A stretch of DNA of 61,430 nt, taken from positions 1-61,430 of the forward strand of contig CAJEZV010000003.1 of assembly GCA_903995005.1 (NCBI GenBank), in the 5' to 3' direction. Every line of letters begins with the position of its first letter. Position 1 is the stretch's first letter. Shown here piece by piece: positions 9,241 to 20,572 of this stretch. Below the pieces are notes generated by a model. It saw only the letters and a list, made by a program, of their open reading frames with translations. It had not been told where the DNA came from and did no database searches. The DNA is from an uncultured beta proteobacterium (GTDB lineage Bacteria; Pseudomonadota; Gammaproteobacteria; Burkholderiales; Burkholderiaceae). Made by a program: the position numbers and the translations under genes.

Positions 9241-11009
9241 GGCCAGTTGGCTTTTCTACAACGCCAAATTTAGTATTGCGTCTGCCGATGTGGCGGTCAC
9301 GCTTAATGCTATTCCTTTTATTCTTTGTTTTTATGATGCTATTACTGCGTGCATTTTGGATTCAAGGCCCTGGAAATGCATTCTATGAAGCAAAGGGAGT
9401 GCGAGGAACTCAGCGAGAGCTAGAGTTACCAGCAAGTCGTGGAAAAATTTTAGATCGCAATGGACAAGTAATTGCTACTAGTCTAGAGGCAAAGTCTGTG
9501 ATCGCCTATAACGACACAGTTCCAGATGATTTGGCTGCAGACAAAGTAAAAAAACTCGCTAGTCTTTTGCAAATTAGCGAATCTGAACTTAGGAAAAAAC
9601 TCAAGGAAGATCGTAAGCAGATTTTCTTAAAGCGTCAGGTTGAGCCGGCAATTGCACAGCAAATTAAGCAATTAGAAATTCCGGGCATCGGTTTGAATAA
9701 CGAATATCGCCGCTTCTATCCAGAAGGCGAAGCGATGGCACACGTGGTTGGCTTTACAAATGTGGAAGATCGTGGTCAAGAGGGCATGGAGCTCTCGAGA
9801 CAGAAAGAGCTTGCCGGTCATCCTGGTCAACGGCGTGTAGTGGTTGATCGCTTGGGCCGTGTGGTTGAAGAGATGGCCATCTTGCAGTTACCGCAAAACG
9901 GTAAAGATTTAAATCTATCGATTGATAGCAAGATTCAGTTCTTAGCTTATAACGCTGTCAAAGATGCGGTTGAAAAACATCGAGCAAAAGCTGGTGGCGC
10001 AGTAGTGCTGGATGCGCAAACTGGTGAAATTTTAGCCTTAGCAAATTATCCAAGCTACAACCCGAATGATCGTAAATTTCTAACGGGTGAACAGTTGCGT
10101 AATCGTGTATTGACCGATACTTTTGAGCCTGGCTCAACAATGAAGCCATTAACCGTTGCAATTGCCTTAGAAAAAGGCGTAATCCAGGCAGACACCAATA
10201 TGGTGATTGGCGCTAAGTATTTAATTGGGCCCAAGCCTATTACTGATACACATCCTTATGCCAATCTAAGCGTTGCACAGATTATTCAGAAGTCCAGCAA
10301 CATCGGCACTGCAAAAATTGCAATAAATAGTCTCTCTGCAGAAGAGATGTGGGATTTTTATACTGCGGTTGGTTTTGGGCAGTCGCCAAAAATTGGTTTC
10401 CCTGGTGCTGTAGCTGGGACAGTGCATCCATTTAAAAAATGGATGCCAACCGATCAAGCTCGCATTGCTTTTGGTTACGGTATTTCTGCATCACTCTTTC
10501 AGGTAGCGCAGGCCTATACAGTATTCGCACGGGATGGTGAATTAGTGCCACTCACTATTGAGCGCAGTCCTAATTTCAAACCAGGCACAAGAGTACTCTC
10601 TGCAAAGACTGCGATTGAGATGCGTGCCATGCTTGAGACTGTAACCGAGCCTGGCGGAACCGCAATCAAGGCACAGGCTGAAGGATTCAGAGTTGGCGGT
10701 AAGACAGGGACAGCACATAAATTAGTTGGCAAAGGGTATGGCAATAAGTATCGCGCATACTTTGCTGGTTTAGCGCCGATCAGCGCTCCGCGGATTGTGG
10801 TTGCAGTCATGATTGATGAGCCAACCGTTGGTGGTCACTACGGTGGTGAGGTTGCGGCACCAGTGTTCTCAACTATTGTGAGTGAAACACTCAATACTCT
10901 CAATGTTCCACCTGATAACAAAGTGAAGCAAATGGTTTTGCAAGATAAGAGTCCTGAAGAGATTCGAACTGCAAATGTACAGACTCAGCATGTGGTTTTA
11001 AAACGATGA
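9237..11009 (+). CDS. ftsI: Peptidoglycan D,D-transpeptidase FtsI (PBP3)
   Basis: A 590-residue septal transpeptidase anchored by one N-terminal membrane helix (about 17-41). The pedestal domain follows (ELPASRGKILDRNG), then the transpeptidase domain with the three penicillin-binding motifs: S300-T-M-K303, SSN in IQKSSNIGTAK, and K489-T-G in GGKTGTAHK. It works with FtsW in septal wall synthesis. The gene overlaps ftsL and murE by 4 nt each. Length and motif order are normal. Confidence 0.96.
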   Translation: MRPVGFSTTPNLVLRLPMWRSRLMLFLLFFVFMMLLLRAFWIQGPGNAFYEAKGVRGTQRELELPASRGKILDRNGQVIATSLEAKSVIAYNDTVPDDLAADKVKKLASLLQISESELRKKLKEDRKQIFLKRQVEPAIAQQIKQLEIPGIGLNNEYRRFYPEGEAMAHVVGFTNVEDRGQEGMELSRQKELAGHPGQRRVVVDRLGRVVEEMAILQLPQNGKDLNLSIDSKIQFLAYNAVKDAVEKHRAKAGGAVVLDAQTGEILALANYPSYNPNDRKFLTGEQLRNRVLTDTFEPGSTMKPLTVAIALEKGVIQADTNMVIGAKYLIGPKPITDTHPYANLSVAQIIQKSSNIGTAKIAINSLSAEEMWDFYTAVGFGQSPKIGFPGAVAGTVHPFKKWMPTDQARIAFGYGISASLFQVAQAYTVFARDGELVPLTIERSPNFKPGTRVLSAKTAIEMRAMLETVTEPGGTAIKAQAEGFRVGGKTGTAHKLVGKGYGNKYRAYFAGLAPISAPRIVVAVMIDEPTVGGHYGGEVAAPVFSTIVSETLNTLNVPPDNKVKQMVLQDKSPEEIRTANVQTQHVVLKR

Positions 11010-12556
11010 GGATGGCATTGAATATAGATCCCAATCATCTGATTGACCACTTGCACAGCCTAGTAAACAGAAATGCTAAGGTAAGTGCCGATAGTCGCCA
11101 GATTGAATCTGGCGATATCTTTTTTGCTTATTCTGTTGGTCATGGAAATGCATTAAGAGATGGCCGTCAGTTTATTCACGCTGCATTGGAGAAGGGTGCA
11201 GCAGCTGTAGTATTTGATCCTGCGGGAGTTGGTGCTGAATATCTAGATCATCCACAATGTATTGCTATTGAAAACCTTGCAGAAAAGGTTGGTGAGTTAT
11301 CTGCACAATGGTATGGCTATCCAAGCAAGCAATTAAAAGTGATTGGTGTAACAGGCACTAACGGTAAAACAAGTATTACGCAATGGTTAGCTCAAGCGCT
11401 GGATGAGACCAGCCATCGAACAGCAGTTCTAGGTACCTTGGGCACTGGCTTTCCAGGCTCTTTAGTGCAAACTGGATATACAACTCCAGATGCGCCGAAG
11501 TTACAGACTCAACTTCAAGAGTTGCTCAATGCTGGTGCTAAGCAGGTAGCAATGGAAGTGTCATCACATGCTTTGCATCAAGGTCGAGTACTGGGTACTC
11601 ATCTTAACTGCGCAGTATTTACAAATCTGACGCAAGATCATTTGGACTATCACCATAGTATGGCTGAGTATGCTGAAGCGAAGGCAAAGCTATTTAAGCT
11701 GGCGGGATTAGAGCATGCTGTCATTAATTTTGATGATGCCTTTGGTCGTGAGATCGCTATAAAGCTTTTAGCTCAAGGCCACATTCAGGTTTGGGCATTC
11801 ACCATAAATCAAGAATCTCTAAAGGGATTTGAAAAATTTGGCGATCGCTTGCATCGTGTTTTTGCAAAAGATAGCGCACTGAATGGTACGGGGTATGACT
11901 CCCTATTCGTATATGAGGGGATTGGCAGCAATTGCGTGCATATTCCTGTATTGGGTGAATTTAATTTAAGTAATGCACTTGCTGTATGGGCTGTATTACT
12001 TACTCAAGGTTTAACTTGTGATGAGGCAAGCAAGCGAGTGAGTCAATTACGTCCCGTGCTCGGTCGTATGGAATTAATTCAAGTAGGTAAGCAGCAAAAA
12101 TCAGAAGGTTTATTAGTGGTGGTTGATTACGCTCATACGCCTGATGCCCTTCAGAAGACTTTACAAGCTTTACGTCCAATTGCAGAGCAACGCAGTGGAA
12201 AGATTTGGTGTGTATTTGGGTGTGGTGGTGATCGTGATATTGGTAAACGGTCACAAATGGGTGCAGTAGCACAAAAATTTGCTGATCAAATCATTATTAC
12301 CAGTGATAACCCAAGATCTGAAGAGCCGCAAGCCATCATGGAAATGATTCGCACAGGTATCAATCAACAATCATCAGAAGTGCAGATGATTGTTGATCGT
12401 GCCGCAGCAATTATGGCTGCCGTGCGTAGTGCCGATTCCCAAGATATTATTTTGGTAGCAGGAAAAGGTCACGAAACTACCCAAGACATTAATGGCAAGA
12501 AATTTGATTTCTCTGACCAAGAGCATATTCGTTTGGCTGCTGGGGGAATGGCCTGA
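11006..12556 (+). CDS. murE: UDP-N-acetylmuramoyl-L-alanyl-D-glutamate--2,6-diaminopimelate ligase
   Basis: A 516-residue ATP-dependent ligase that adds meso-diaminopimelate to UDP-MurNAc-L-Ala-D-Glu. The nucleotide loop GTNGKT is at 117-122. The DNPRSEEP motif beginning at D434 is the signature for diaminopimelate rather than lysine, as expected for a Gram-negative. ATG 11006 overlaps ftsI by 4 nt; ATG 11012, two codons later, has the better-placed GAG-rich sequence and is an alternative start. Confidence 0.95.
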   Translation: MRMALNIDPNHLIDHLHSLVNRNAKVSADSRQIESGDIFFAYSVGHGNALRDGRQFIHAALEKGAAAVVFDPAGVGAEYLDHPQCIAIENLAEKVGELSAQWYGYPSKQLKVIGVTGTNGKTSITQWLAQALDETSHRTAVLGTLGTGFPGSLVQTGYTTPDAPKLQTQLQELLNAGAKQVAMEVSSHALHQGRVLGTHLNCAVFTNLTQDHLDYHHSMAEYAEAKAKLFKLAGLEHAVINFDDAFGREIAIKLLAQGHIQVWAFTINQESLKGFEKFGDRLHRVFAKDSALNGTGYDSLFVYEGIGSNCVHIPVLGEFNLSNALAVWAVLLTQGLTCDEASKRVSQLRPVLGRMELIQVGKQQKSEGLLVVVDYAHTPDALQKTLQALRPIAEQRSGKIWCVFGCGGDRDIGKRSQMGAVAQKFADQIIITSDNPRSEEPQAIMEMIRTGINQQSSEVQMIVDRAAAIMAAVRSADSQDIILVAGKGHETTQDINGKKFDFSDQEHIRLAAGGMA

Positions 12557-14004
12557 TGTCTTTTATGACAACACTTGCTCAAGTACATGCCATGCTGCCT
12601 GGAAGCGCTTTGATCAATATTTCCTCAGAAGCTGCTCACTTAGCAAGTATTTCCAGAGTTGGCACCGATAGTCGGCAGATTGATGCCAAAGAATTATTTG
12701 TGGCTTTGACTGGTGATCGCTTTGACGCCCACGATTTTCTATCGGATGTTGCTAAAGCAGGAGCAACTGGAGTACTAATTAGTAATCAAGATAAATGCCC
12801 TGAAAGTTTGCCTGCAGTTTGCGTTGCTGATACTCGTATTAGCCTGGGAGTATTTGCAAAAGCCTGGCGCGCCAATCACCCCATTCCGCTGGCTTTGGTG
12901 ACTGGTAGCAATGGCAAAACTACTGTGAAAGAAATGATTGCCTCTATTTTTAGGGCGGCGGTTGGCGAGGCGCATACCTTGGTGACTAAAGGGAACTTGA
13001 ATAATGATATTGGCCTACCGCTGACATTATTAAAGCTTAGCTCAACCGATCGACTTGCTGTAGTTGAGTTAGGAATGAATCATCCTGGAGAGACTGCGCA
13101 GCTTGCTGATATTGCTCAGGCAAATATTGCCTTGATTAATAATGCGCAGCGCGAACATCAAGAGTTCATGGCTACTGTAGCTGCAGTAGCCCAGGAGCAC
13201 TCTGACGCTATCAGAGCCTTGCCGAAAGATGGAATAGCGGTATTTCCAGCGGATTCTGAATTTGGAAGCGTTTGGCATGAAGCTGCAGCTGGACGCAAGA
13301 TCATTGATTTTATTTTGCAATCTGGTCAGTCAATACTGCAGGCTGCAGTCATGGGGCGCTTATTAAATAATGGCCACGTGCATGTGCAAACAGAGTTAGG
13401 TTCGATAGAGATTCAGTTAAATACTTTGGGCAGCCACAATGCACGTAATGCATTGGCTGCTAGCGCTGTTGCTATAGCGGCTGGCCTTAGCCTCGAAAAT
13501 ATTAAGCAAGGCTTGGAGTCATTCTCTCCGGTTAAGGGACGTATGCAGGCTAAGAAAATTGATCCCAATCACACCTTAATTGATGACAGCTATAACGCCA
13601 ACCCAGATTCAGTCAGGGCTGCAATTGATGCTCTCAAGCAGTCAGGCAATATCTCTTGGTTGGTTTTGGGTGATATGGGTGAAGTAGGCAATCAAGGGCC
13701 GGAGTTTCATCGTGAGGTTGGTGCTTACGCTGCTGAGCAGGGTGTCAATAAATTATTTGCTCTGGGCGAGCAATGTCAATTTGCTGTTCAAGGATTCGAT
13801 GATGTCCAGAAAAATGGATTACCCACTCCTAGCGCAAAACATTTTGCTGAGATGGATAGCTTGATTGAGCACTTAAGAGACGCATTGCATGCTCAGTCAA
13901 CTGGTAGTAATGAGCATTTAAATATCTTGGTTAAGGGTTCACGTTTTATGCGCATGGAGCGTGTAGTGCAGGCCTTGTTAGAGGAGGCTAAAACATGCTC
14001 TTAA
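12556..14004 (+). CDS. murF: UDP-N-acetylmuramoyl-tripeptide--D-alanyl-D-alanine ligase
   Basis: A 482-residue Mur ligase that attaches D-Ala-D-Ala to the UDP-MurNAc-tripeptide. The ATP loop GSNGKT is at residues 117-122, [12 protein letters not shown] and ELGMNHPGE are family signatures, and [15 protein letters not shown] marks the start of the C-terminal domain. Its ATG shares one base with the murE stop (TGATG), and its 3' end overlaps mraY by 10 nt, so expression should be tightly coupled. Confidence 0.95.
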   Translation: MSFMTTLAQVHAMLPGSALINISSEAAHLASISRVGTDSRQIDAKELFVALTGDRFDAHDFLSDVAKAGATGVLISNQDKCPESLPAVCVADTRISLGVFAKAWRANHPIPLALVTGSNGKTTVKEMIASIFRAAVGEAHTLVTKGNLNNDIGLPLTLLKLSSTDRLAVVELGMNHPGETAQLADIAQANIALINNAQREHQEFMATVAAVAQEHSDAIRALPKDGIAVFPADSEFGSVWHEAAAGRKIIDFILQSGQSILQAAVMGRLLNNGHVHVQTELGSIEIQLNTLGSHNARNALAASAVAIAAGLSLENIKQGLESFSPVKGRMQAKKIDPNHTLIDDSYNANPDSVRAAIDALKQSGNISWLVLGDMGEVGNQGPEFHREVGAYAAEQGVNKLFALGEQCQFAVQGFDDVQKNGLPTPSAKHFAEMDSLIEHLRDALHAQSTGSNEHLNILVKGSRFMRMERVVQALLEEAKTCS

Positions 14005-15164
14005 TTGTGGCGCAATGGCTGCAGGATGATTTTGGCTTCTTCCGAGTCTTTAACTACATCACGTTTAGAGCGGTGATGGCAACGGTGACTGCCTTGTTGA
14101 TTGGTCTGGCTGCTGGTCCATGGGTCATTCGAAAATTAACGGCATTGAAAATGGGTCAAGCCGTTCGTACTGATGGACCACAAACACATTTAGTCAAATC
14201 TGGCACTCCAACAATGGGTGGGGTTTTGATCTTGATCGGTATTTTTGTGTCCTGTATGTTGTGGGCAGATTTAAGCAATCGCTTTATCTGGATTGTGATG
14301 ATCGTGACCTTTGGATTTGGTGCAATTGGCTGGGTAGATGATTATCGTAAGGTTGCCAGAAAAGATCCTAAGGGTATGGCCTCAAGAGAAAAATTCTTTT
14401 GGCAAACCTTGATCGGGCTATTTGCGGCGATCTATTTAGCATTCTCAGTTTCCGAGGTTAATAACCTCAAGGTGCTGCAACTTTTCTACGAATGGCTCAA
14501 GAGTGGTTTGGCTTTGGATCTTCCAGCAAAAACAAATTTGCTACTACCCTTTATTAAAGAGGTAAGTTATCCCTTAGGCATGATGGGTTTCATCATCTTG
14601 AGTTACTTAGTCATCGTTGGCAGTAGTAATGCAGTGAACTTAACCGATGGACTAGATGGCTTAGTCATCATGCCCGTTATCTTGGTGGGGGCAGCTTTGG
14701 GTGCATTTGCTTATGTGATGGGTAATGCTATCTACGCCAAATACTTATTGTTTCCTTATATTCCAGGCGCTGGTGAGTTGTTGATCTTTTGTGGGGCCAT
14801 GGGTGGCGCGGGTTTAGCTTTCCTCTGGTACAACGCGCATCCAGCACAAGTATTCATGGGTGACGTTGGCGCACTAGCATTAGGCGGCGCACTTGGGACT
14901 ATTGCAGTCATTGTGCGTCAAGAAATTGTGCTTTTTGTAATGGGTGGAATTTTTGTTGCAGAAACAGTCTCTGTAATGTTGCAAGTATTTTGGTTCAAGT
15001 TAACTAAGAAATATTTTGGCGAGGGGCGCCGCATTTTCCGCATGGCGCCACTGCATCATCATTTTGAATTAGGTGGTTGGAAAGAGACTCAAGTGGTTGT
15101 GCGTTTCTGGATCATCACCATCCTATTGGTATTGATTGGCTTATCTAGCCTGAAATTACGGTGA
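13995..15164 (+). CDS. mraY: Phospho-N-acetylmuramoyl-pentapeptide-transferase
   Basis: A 389-residue polytopic inner-membrane enzyme (about ten helices) that makes lipid I from UDP-MurNAc-pentapeptide and undecaprenyl phosphate. Catalytic and magnesium motifs are GWVDDYRKV near 115, [10 protein letters not shown] near 215 and [13 protein letters not shown] near 290; APLHHHFE near 350 completes the active site. A strong AGGAGG ribosome binding site inside murF supports ATG 13995 despite the 10-nt overlap. Confidence 0.96.
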   Translation: MLLIVAQWLQDDFGFFRVFNYITFRAVMATVTALLIGLAAGPWVIRKLTALKMGQAVRTDGPQTHLVKSGTPTMGGVLILIGIFVSCMLWADLSNRFIWIVMIVTFGFGAIGWVDDYRKVARKDPKGMASREKFFWQTLIGLFAAIYLAFSVSEVNNLKVLQLFYEWLKSGLALDLPAKTNLLLPFIKEVSYPLGMMGFIILSYLVIVGSSNAVNLTDGLDGLVIMPVILVGAALGAFAYVMGNAIYAKYLLFPYIPGAGELLIFCGAMGGAGLAFLWYNAHPAQVFMGDVGALALGGALGTIAVIVRQEIVLFVMGGIFVAETVSVMLQVFWFKLTKKYFGEGRRIFRMAPLHHHFELGGWKETQVVVRFWIITILLVLIGLSSLKLR

Positions 15165-16801
15165 GACAAAGAGTAAATATGTTGAATCTAGAAAATACCT
15201 TCGCAAATCCTGCTTTCATAGCTGATGCAGGCTATCAAGCTCCCCACCGCTTTTTGATTTTGGGTCTGGGAGAGTCTGGTGTTGCTATGGCTAAGTGGTG
15301 CTTGCGTAATGGCGCCATTATTCGTTTGGTGGATACACGCGATCAATCTCAATTTTCTGAGCGCCAGAATGCTTGGCTAGATGAATTAAAAATTGATGGA
15401 TTGAAAGATATTCAGTTTGGACCCTTAAACGACGATTTATTGCTTGATATCGATGTGATTGGCATTAGTCCTGGCCTATCTCCATTTCAGGAGCCTACTC
15501 AATCATTCTTAGCCAAGGCTAGAAAAGCCAGAATTGATGTTTGGAGTGAGATCGAGTTCTTTGCGCGCGCAATTACAGCATTAAGTCGTATGGCCCAGGC
15601 GGCTACTTCAAACTATGAAGCGGCAGTATTGGCGATCACTGGGACCAATGGAAAAACTACTACTACTGCACTAACTGGCCAACTCTGTGAGCGCGCAGGT
15701 AAAAAAGTTGCTGTAGCTGGAAACATCAGCCCTGCTGCATTAAATAAGCTGATGAGTTGTCTGAATGAGGCTGACCAAATTGAAGATATGCCCGATATTT
15801 GGGTGCTTGAATTGTCCAGCTTCCAATTGGTTTATACGTATACCCTCAATGCTACTGCTGCCACTGTTCTGAATATTACCCAAGATCATTTGGATTGGCA
15901 TGGCGATATGCAGGCGTATGCAGATGCAAAAGCAAAGATATTTGGCGCAGACACACTTTGTATTTTGAATCGCGACGATTCTTTGGTGATGAGTTTGCTT
16001 TCTGAGGATCAAAAGACAGAAAAGTCGGTTGTGACTTTTGGTTCCAATAGACCAGATGAGCAAGGTGCATTCGGCATCGAGCATGATTTGCGAGCTGGTG
16101 GAATTGATTGGCTTGTATGGGCAGAGGTAGATGAGGATCTTGAGCCAAAGCCTAAGCGTCGTCGTAAATCAGCTGCAATTGCAGAAGACGAGCCGCTGAG
16201 ATTAAAACGCTTAATTCCGGCTGATGCACTCAGAATTCGTGGTCGCCACAATGCATTGAACGCATTAGCTGCATTGGCATTAGCAAGGGCAGCTAACCTA
16301 CCAATGAATGTTCTCCTACATGGTTTGCGTGATTATCACGGCGAGCCTCATCGTGTTCAGAGCGTCGCAGTTGTAAATGACGTTGAGTATGTCGATGACA
16401 GCAAAGGTACTAATGTAGGTGCAACGGTAGCAGCCCTGAATGGTCTAGGAAGCAATGAATCCGGTAAGAGAATTTGGTTGATCGCTGGTGGTGATGGCAA
16501 GGGGCAGGACTTTAGTCCATTACGTGAACCCACTTTACGTTTTGTTAAAGGCGTTTTCTTGATTGGTAAAGATGGCGCTGCCATTGGCGAGGCTATTGGC
16601 AATGATGTTTCTTGCACGATCAGCGGTACTTTGGCGTCAGCAGTCAAAACCGCCGCACAACAGGCTCAGCCTGGGGATTTAGTATTGCTCTCCCCTGCTT
16701 GTGCAAGCTTTGATCAGTTTAAAGATTATGTTGCGCGTGCTCAGGCGTTTGTTGAAGAAGTTGAAGAATTAGGAATGCGTTTCGAAGGAGCTCAAGCGTG
16801 A
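15161..16801 (+). CDS. murD: UDP-N-acetylmuramoyl-L-alanine--D-glutamate ligase
   Basis: A 546-residue Mur ligase adding D-glutamate to UDP-MurNAc-L-Ala. The N-terminal Rossmann segment [14 protein letters not shown] (33-46), ATP loop GTNGKT (161-166), [11 protein letters not shown] (238-248) and [11 protein letters not shown] are intact. It is about 100 residues longer than E. coli MurD. Part of the excess is a charged, probably disordered insert around 322-347 ([19 protein letters not shown]). I report GTG 15161, which overlaps the mraY stop; ATG 15179 is an equally plausible start and would give 540 residues. Confidence 0.93.
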   Translation: MRQRVNMLNLENTFANPAFIADAGYQAPHRFLILGLGESGVAMAKWCLRNGAIIRLVDTRDQSQFSERQNAWLDELKIDGLKDIQFGPLNDDLLLDIDVIGISPGLSPFQEPTQSFLAKARKARIDVWSEIEFFARAITALSRMAQAATSNYEAAVLAITGTNGKTTTTALTGQLCERAGKKVAVAGNISPAALNKLMSCLNEADQIEDMPDIWVLELSSFQLVYTYTLNATAATVLNITQDHLDWHGDMQAYADAKAKIFGADTLCILNRDDSLVMSLLSEDQKTEKSVVTFGSNRPDEQGAFGIEHDLRAGGIDWLVWAEVDEDLEPKPKRRRKSAAIAEDEPLRLKRLIPADALRIRGRHNALNALAALALARAANLPMNVLLHGLRDYHGEPHRVQSVAVVNDVEYVDDSKGTNVGATVAALNGLGSNESGKRIWLIAGGDGKGQDFSPLREPTLRFVKGVFLIGKDGAAIGEAIGNDVSCTISGTLASAVKTAAQQAQPGDLVLLSPACASFDQFKDYVARAQAFVEEVEELGMRFEGAQA

Positions 16802-18069
16802 ATCTAAAAGATAAACTTTTCCCTGACAACCGTTTAAGTCTAGATCGCTTCTGGAATTTTTCTAGAGGTGGGATTGATAACTTCCGCACTGGCCTAAGAG
16901 ACGCTGTATCGGGAGTTGAGCAAACTCGCTCGCGCATGATGGAATACGATCAACTGCTCGTATGGGCGGTTCTTTCTCTGATGTTAATTGGTTTGGTAAT
17001 GGTGTATTCGGCATCGATTACTTTGGCAGATGGTCCTAAGTACGCTAATTACAGTAGCAACTTTTTCTTAATTCGTCACATGATTTCTTTGGTGATTGCG
17101 ATTGGGGTAGGCATTTGGGTCTTCAAGATTCCAACTAAGGTATGGGATCGATATTCGCCCTTAATTTTTGGATTTACCGTGCTGCTCTTGATCGCGGTTC
17201 TCATCCCAGGTGTTGGTAAGGGTGTGAACGGAGCTAGACGCTGGATTCCGCTGGGCTTAATGAACTTCCAGCCATCTGAGTTAATGAAGTTTGCAGCCAT
17301 CATTTTTGCTGCAAGTTATACCGTGCAACGTCAAGAATACTTGCACTCATTTGTTAAGGGTATGTTGCCAATGGGTATTGCAGTGGCATTGGTTGGTGGT
17401 CTATTGATGGCAGAGCCTGATATGGGTGCATTCGTAGTGGTTGCCTTAATTGCATTTGGTATCTTGTTCTTAGGCGGTATTAATGCCAAGTTATTTGGTG
17501 GTTTGATTGCCGTTGGCTTAATGAGTGGCGCAGCGATGATTGCGCTCTCGCCATTCCGTCGCGGCCGCATGCTTGCCTTTATGGATCCATGGCAAGTGGA
17601 TAACGCTGCAAATAAAGGCTACCAATTAACACATTCCTTGATGGCTTTTGGTCGTGGTGAGTGGTTCGGTACTGGACTTGGTGGCAGCGTAGAGAAATTG
17701 CATTACCTGCCAGAAGCTCATACTGATTTCATCATGGCAGTGATTGGTGAAGAACTTGGCTTCGTTGGCGTGGTTGTGATGATCTTCTTGTTTTATTGGA
17801 TCGTCCGACGTGCTTTTTTAATTGGGCGTACTGCTTTGCAGTTAGACCGTAGTTTTGCTGGTCTTGCAGCCAAGGGCGTAGCAATTTGGATTGGCTGGCA
17901 AGCCTTTATTAATATGGGTGTGAACCTCGGTTTATTACCAACTAAAGGTTTGACATTGCCATTAGTGAGTTACGGTGGATCTGCAATTTTGATGAATGTC
18001 GTGGCGATTGCCATGCTCCTCCGAATTGATTATGAGAATCGTATTCTGATGCGCGGAGGGAAGCTATGA
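16798..18069 (+). CDS. ftsW: Septal peptidoglycan glycosyltransferase FtsW
   Basis: A 423-residue SEDS-family inner-membrane protein that polymerises lipid II at the septum together with FtsI. The N-terminal 50 residues are cytoplasmic and charged, then about ten membrane helices follow. Family motifs are NGARRWIPLG, FQPSELMKFA (with the conserved P-S-E), EAHTDFIMAVIGEELGF and the C-terminal LPLVSYGGSAI. It starts with GTG overlapping murD, preceded by AAGGAG, and overlaps murG by 4 nt. Confidence 0.96.
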   Translation: MNLKDKLFPDNRLSLDRFWNFSRGGIDNFRTGLRDAVSGVEQTRSRMMEYDQLLVWAVLSLMLIGLVMVYSASITLADGPKYANYSSNFFLIRHMISLVIAIGVGIWVFKIPTKVWDRYSPLIFGFTVLLLIAVLIPGVGKGVNGARRWIPLGLMNFQPSELMKFAAIIFAASYTVQRQEYLHSFVKGMLPMGIAVALVGGLLMAEPDMGAFVVVALIAFGILFLGGINAKLFGGLIAVGLMSGAAMIALSPFRRGRMLAFMDPWQVDNAANKGYQLTHSLMAFGRGEWFGTGLGGSVEKLHYLPEAHTDFIMAVIGEELGFVGVVVMIFLFYWIVRRAFLIGRTALQLDRSFAGLAAKGVAIWIGWQAFINMGVNLGLLPTKGLTLPLVSYGGSAILMNVVAIAMLLRIDYENRILMRGGKL

Positions 18070-19139
18070 CAAGACCCTCAATTTTAGTGATGGCTGGTGG
18101 CACTGGTGGGCATATCTTCCCAGGCCTTGCTGTTGCTGAGTATTTGAGGATCTGCGGTTGGAATGTGTCATGGTTGGGCAACCAAAATGGCATGGAATAC
18201 CGCTTAGTAAAGTCTTGTGATTTTCCATTTGAAGCGGTTGAGTTTGGCGGTTTACGAGGCAAGGGCCTCAAGGCCAAATTGATGTTGCCATTTAATTTAA
18301 TACGCGCTTGCGTTCAAAGCTGGAAGATTATGCGTCGCTTAAAACCATCTGTGGTCTTAGGTATGGGTGGCTATATTTCTTTCCCTGGGGGTTTAGTAGC
18401 TAAGTTATTAAGCCGTCCTTTAGTGCTACATGAAGCAAATTCTGTAGCAGGAAGTGCAAATCGTGCGCTTGCCAAAATTGCAATGCGCACATTAACTGGC
18501 TTTCCAAATACGATGCCGAATGCCGAATGGGTAGGCAATCCTATTCGTGAAGAGTTTGATCATCTTTCGGCACCTACATTGCGCTACGAAGAGCGTCAAG
18601 GACCTTTATCTATATTGGTCGTGGGCGGTAGTTTAGGTGCAGCCGCTTTAAATGAAAATATTCCTGCAGCCTTGGCGCTACTCACTAAAGATGCGCGTCC
18701 TCAGGTCATTCACCAGGCAGGCGATAAGCATTTAGCCGATTTGCAAAAGCGTTATACCGAGTTAGGTGTTGAAGCGGATATTCGTCCCTTTATTGACGAT
18801 ATGCCTTCTGCATATGCACAGGCAGATCTTGTGATTTGCCGTGCGGGTGCCATGACAGTTTCAGAATTAGCAGCTTGTGGCGTTGCTTCTTGCTTAATTC
18901 CTTTCCCATATGCAATTGATGATCATCAAACTGCTAATGCAAAATTTTTGGCTAATGCAGATGCTGCAATCTTATTGCCCCAGAAAGATCTGAACCCACA
19001 AGACTTGGCATTAATGATTCAAAGTTTTAATCGTGCGGACCTAAAAGAAATGGCTTTACGTGCGCATGCTTTAGCTAAACCACATGCAACCCAGCGAGTC
19101 GCTGAGGTTTGCGCTGATTGTGCGGGGGTGGGTGTATGA
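18066..19139 (+). CDS. murG: Undecaprenyldiphospho-muramoylpentapeptide beta-N-acetylglucosaminyltransferase
   Basis: A 357-residue GT28 glycosyltransferase that converts lipid I to lipid II at the inner membrane surface. The glycine-rich loop [16 protein letters not shown] (9-24), the second loop [13 protein letters not shown], and the donor-binding [16 protein letters not shown] and [14 protein letters not shown] segments are all present. GGAGGG precedes the ATG at a good distance. Overlaps ftsW and murC by 4 nt. Confidence 0.96.
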   Translation: MTRPSILVMAGGTGGHIFPGLAVAEYLRICGWNVSWLGNQNGMEYRLVKSCDFPFEAVEFGGLRGKGLKAKLMLPFNLIRACVQSWKIMRRLKPSVVLGMGGYISFPGGLVAKLLSRPLVLHEANSVAGSANRALAKIAMRTLTGFPNTMPNAEWVGNPIREEFDHLSAPTLRYEERQGPLSILVVGGSLGAAALNENIPAALALLTKDARPQVIHQAGDKHLADLQKRYTELGVEADIRPFIDDMPSAYAQADLVICRAGAMTVSELAACGVASCLIPFPYAIDDHQTANAKFLANADAAILLPQKDLNPQDLALMIQSFNRADLKEMALRAHALAKPHATQRVAEVCADCAGVGV

Positions 19140-20572
19140 AGCATATTGTTCAGCAAATCCATTTCATTGGTATTGGCGGTGCAGGTATGAGCGGCATAGC
19201 TGAAGTCTTATTGAATTTGGGTTATCAGGTATCTGGTTCTGATTTGGCAGAAGGCTCTGTAACGAAGCGCCTAAAAGAGTTGGGCGCAGTCATTCATATT
19301 GGCCATGATCCTAAAAATATTGGCACTGCAGAAGCTGTGGTTATTTCTACTGCAGTAGCTGGAAATAATCCTGAAGTGCTCGCAGCACGTGCTGCAAAGG
19401 TTCCGGTGATTCAGCGAGCGGTGATGTTGGGTGAGTTGATGCGCCTAAAACAGGGTATCGCTATTGCTGGTACGCATGGCAAGACCACAACAACCAGCTT
19501 AGTTGCATCAGTCCTGGCTGAAGGTGGTCTTGATCCAACTTTTGTCATTGGTGGAAAGCTTAACTCAGCTGGTGCTAATGCGCGTTTGGGTCGCGGCGAC
19601 TTTATTGTGGTCGAAGCTGATGAATCCGACGCTTCTTTCTTGCAGCTTTTCCCGGCAATGGAAGTGGTTACCAATATTGATGCAGATCACATGGATACCT
19701 ACCAGCACGATATGGCGAGATTGAAGCAAGCCTTTGTGCAATTTATTCAGCGTATGCCATTTTATGGCGTAGCAGTATTGTGTATTGATGATGCCAATGT
19801 GCGCGACATCATTCCATTTGTATCTCAGCCCGTCTTACGTTATGGACTCTCTGAAGATGCAGATATCAGAGCTAGCAATGTTCGTGCTGATGGCACGCGT
19901 ATGCACTTTACAGTGGATCGCCGCACCGTTCGGAAGCATGGTAATAGACCAGGCCCTCTCAATGTCACATTGAACTTACCTGGTTTGCACAATGTACGTA
20001 ATGCTCTAGCTGCAATTGGTATTGCCACTGAGTTAGGTGTTGGCGACGAAGCAATTACAAAAGCGCTCTCTGAATTTAGTGGTGTTGGCCGACGCTTCCA
20101 GCGCTATGGTGAGATTCCGCTTGCCTCTGGTGGAAGTTTTACCTTGATCGACGATTATGGCCACCATCCGGTAGAGATGGCTGCGACCTTAGCAGCAGCT
20201 CGAGGCGCATTCCCCGACCGCCGTTTAGTGTTGGCATTCCAGCCACATCGCTTTACAAGAACACGAGATTGTTTTGGAGAGTTTGTTCAAGTCCTCCGAA
20301 ATTTTGATGCATTGGTATTGACTGAAGTTTATCCAGCTGGCGAGGCAAAGATTCCGGGTGCAGACGGTAAGAGTTTGATGAAGGCAGCACTTGCAGAGGA
20401 GAAGCATACAAAAGGCGCCTTAAATTCTGCGGCGGTGGTATTCGCAGCAAATATTGCAGAGATGCCAGAAAAGTTATCGCAAGTATTAAAAGATGGCGAT
20501 GTCTTAATCACAATGGGTGCAGGATCAATCTCTGCGCTGCCTCATACCTTGGCGGAGGCAAAGAGTGTCTAA
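19136..20572 (+). CDS. murC: UDP-N-acetylmuramate--L-alanine ligase
   Basis: A 478-residue Mur ligase that adds L-alanine to UDP-MurNAc. Starting at ATG 19136, which overlaps the murG stop, the protein opens [20 protein letters not shown], the normal family N-terminus with its dinucleotide-fold loop. The ATP loop GTHGKT is at 112-117, [13 protein letters not shown] and [10 protein letters not shown] follow, and the C-terminal DDYGHHPVE and [11 protein letters not shown] motifs are intact. Confidence 0.96.
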   Translation: MKHIVQQIHFIGIGGAGMSGIAEVLLNLGYQVSGSDLAEGSVTKRLKELGAVIHIGHDPKNIGTAEAVVISTAVAGNNPEVLAARAAKVPVIQRAVMLGELMRLKQGIAIAGTHGKTTTTSLVASVLAEGGLDPTFVIGGKLNSAGANARLGRGDFIVVEADESDASFLQLFPAMEVVTNIDADHMDTYQHDMARLKQAFVQFIQRMPFYGVAVLCIDDANVRDIIPFVSQPVLRYGLSEDADIRASNVRADGTRMHFTVDRRTVRKHGNRPGPLNVTLNLPGLHNVRNALAAIGIATELGVGDEAITKALSEFSGVGRRFQRYGEIPLASGGSFTLIDDYGHHPVEMAATLAAARGAFPDRRLVLAFQPHRFTRTRDCFGEFVQVLRNFDALVLTEVYPAGEAKIPGADGKSLMKAALAEEKHTKGALNSAAVVFAANIAEMPEKLSQVLKDGDVLITMGAGSISALPHTLAEAKSV

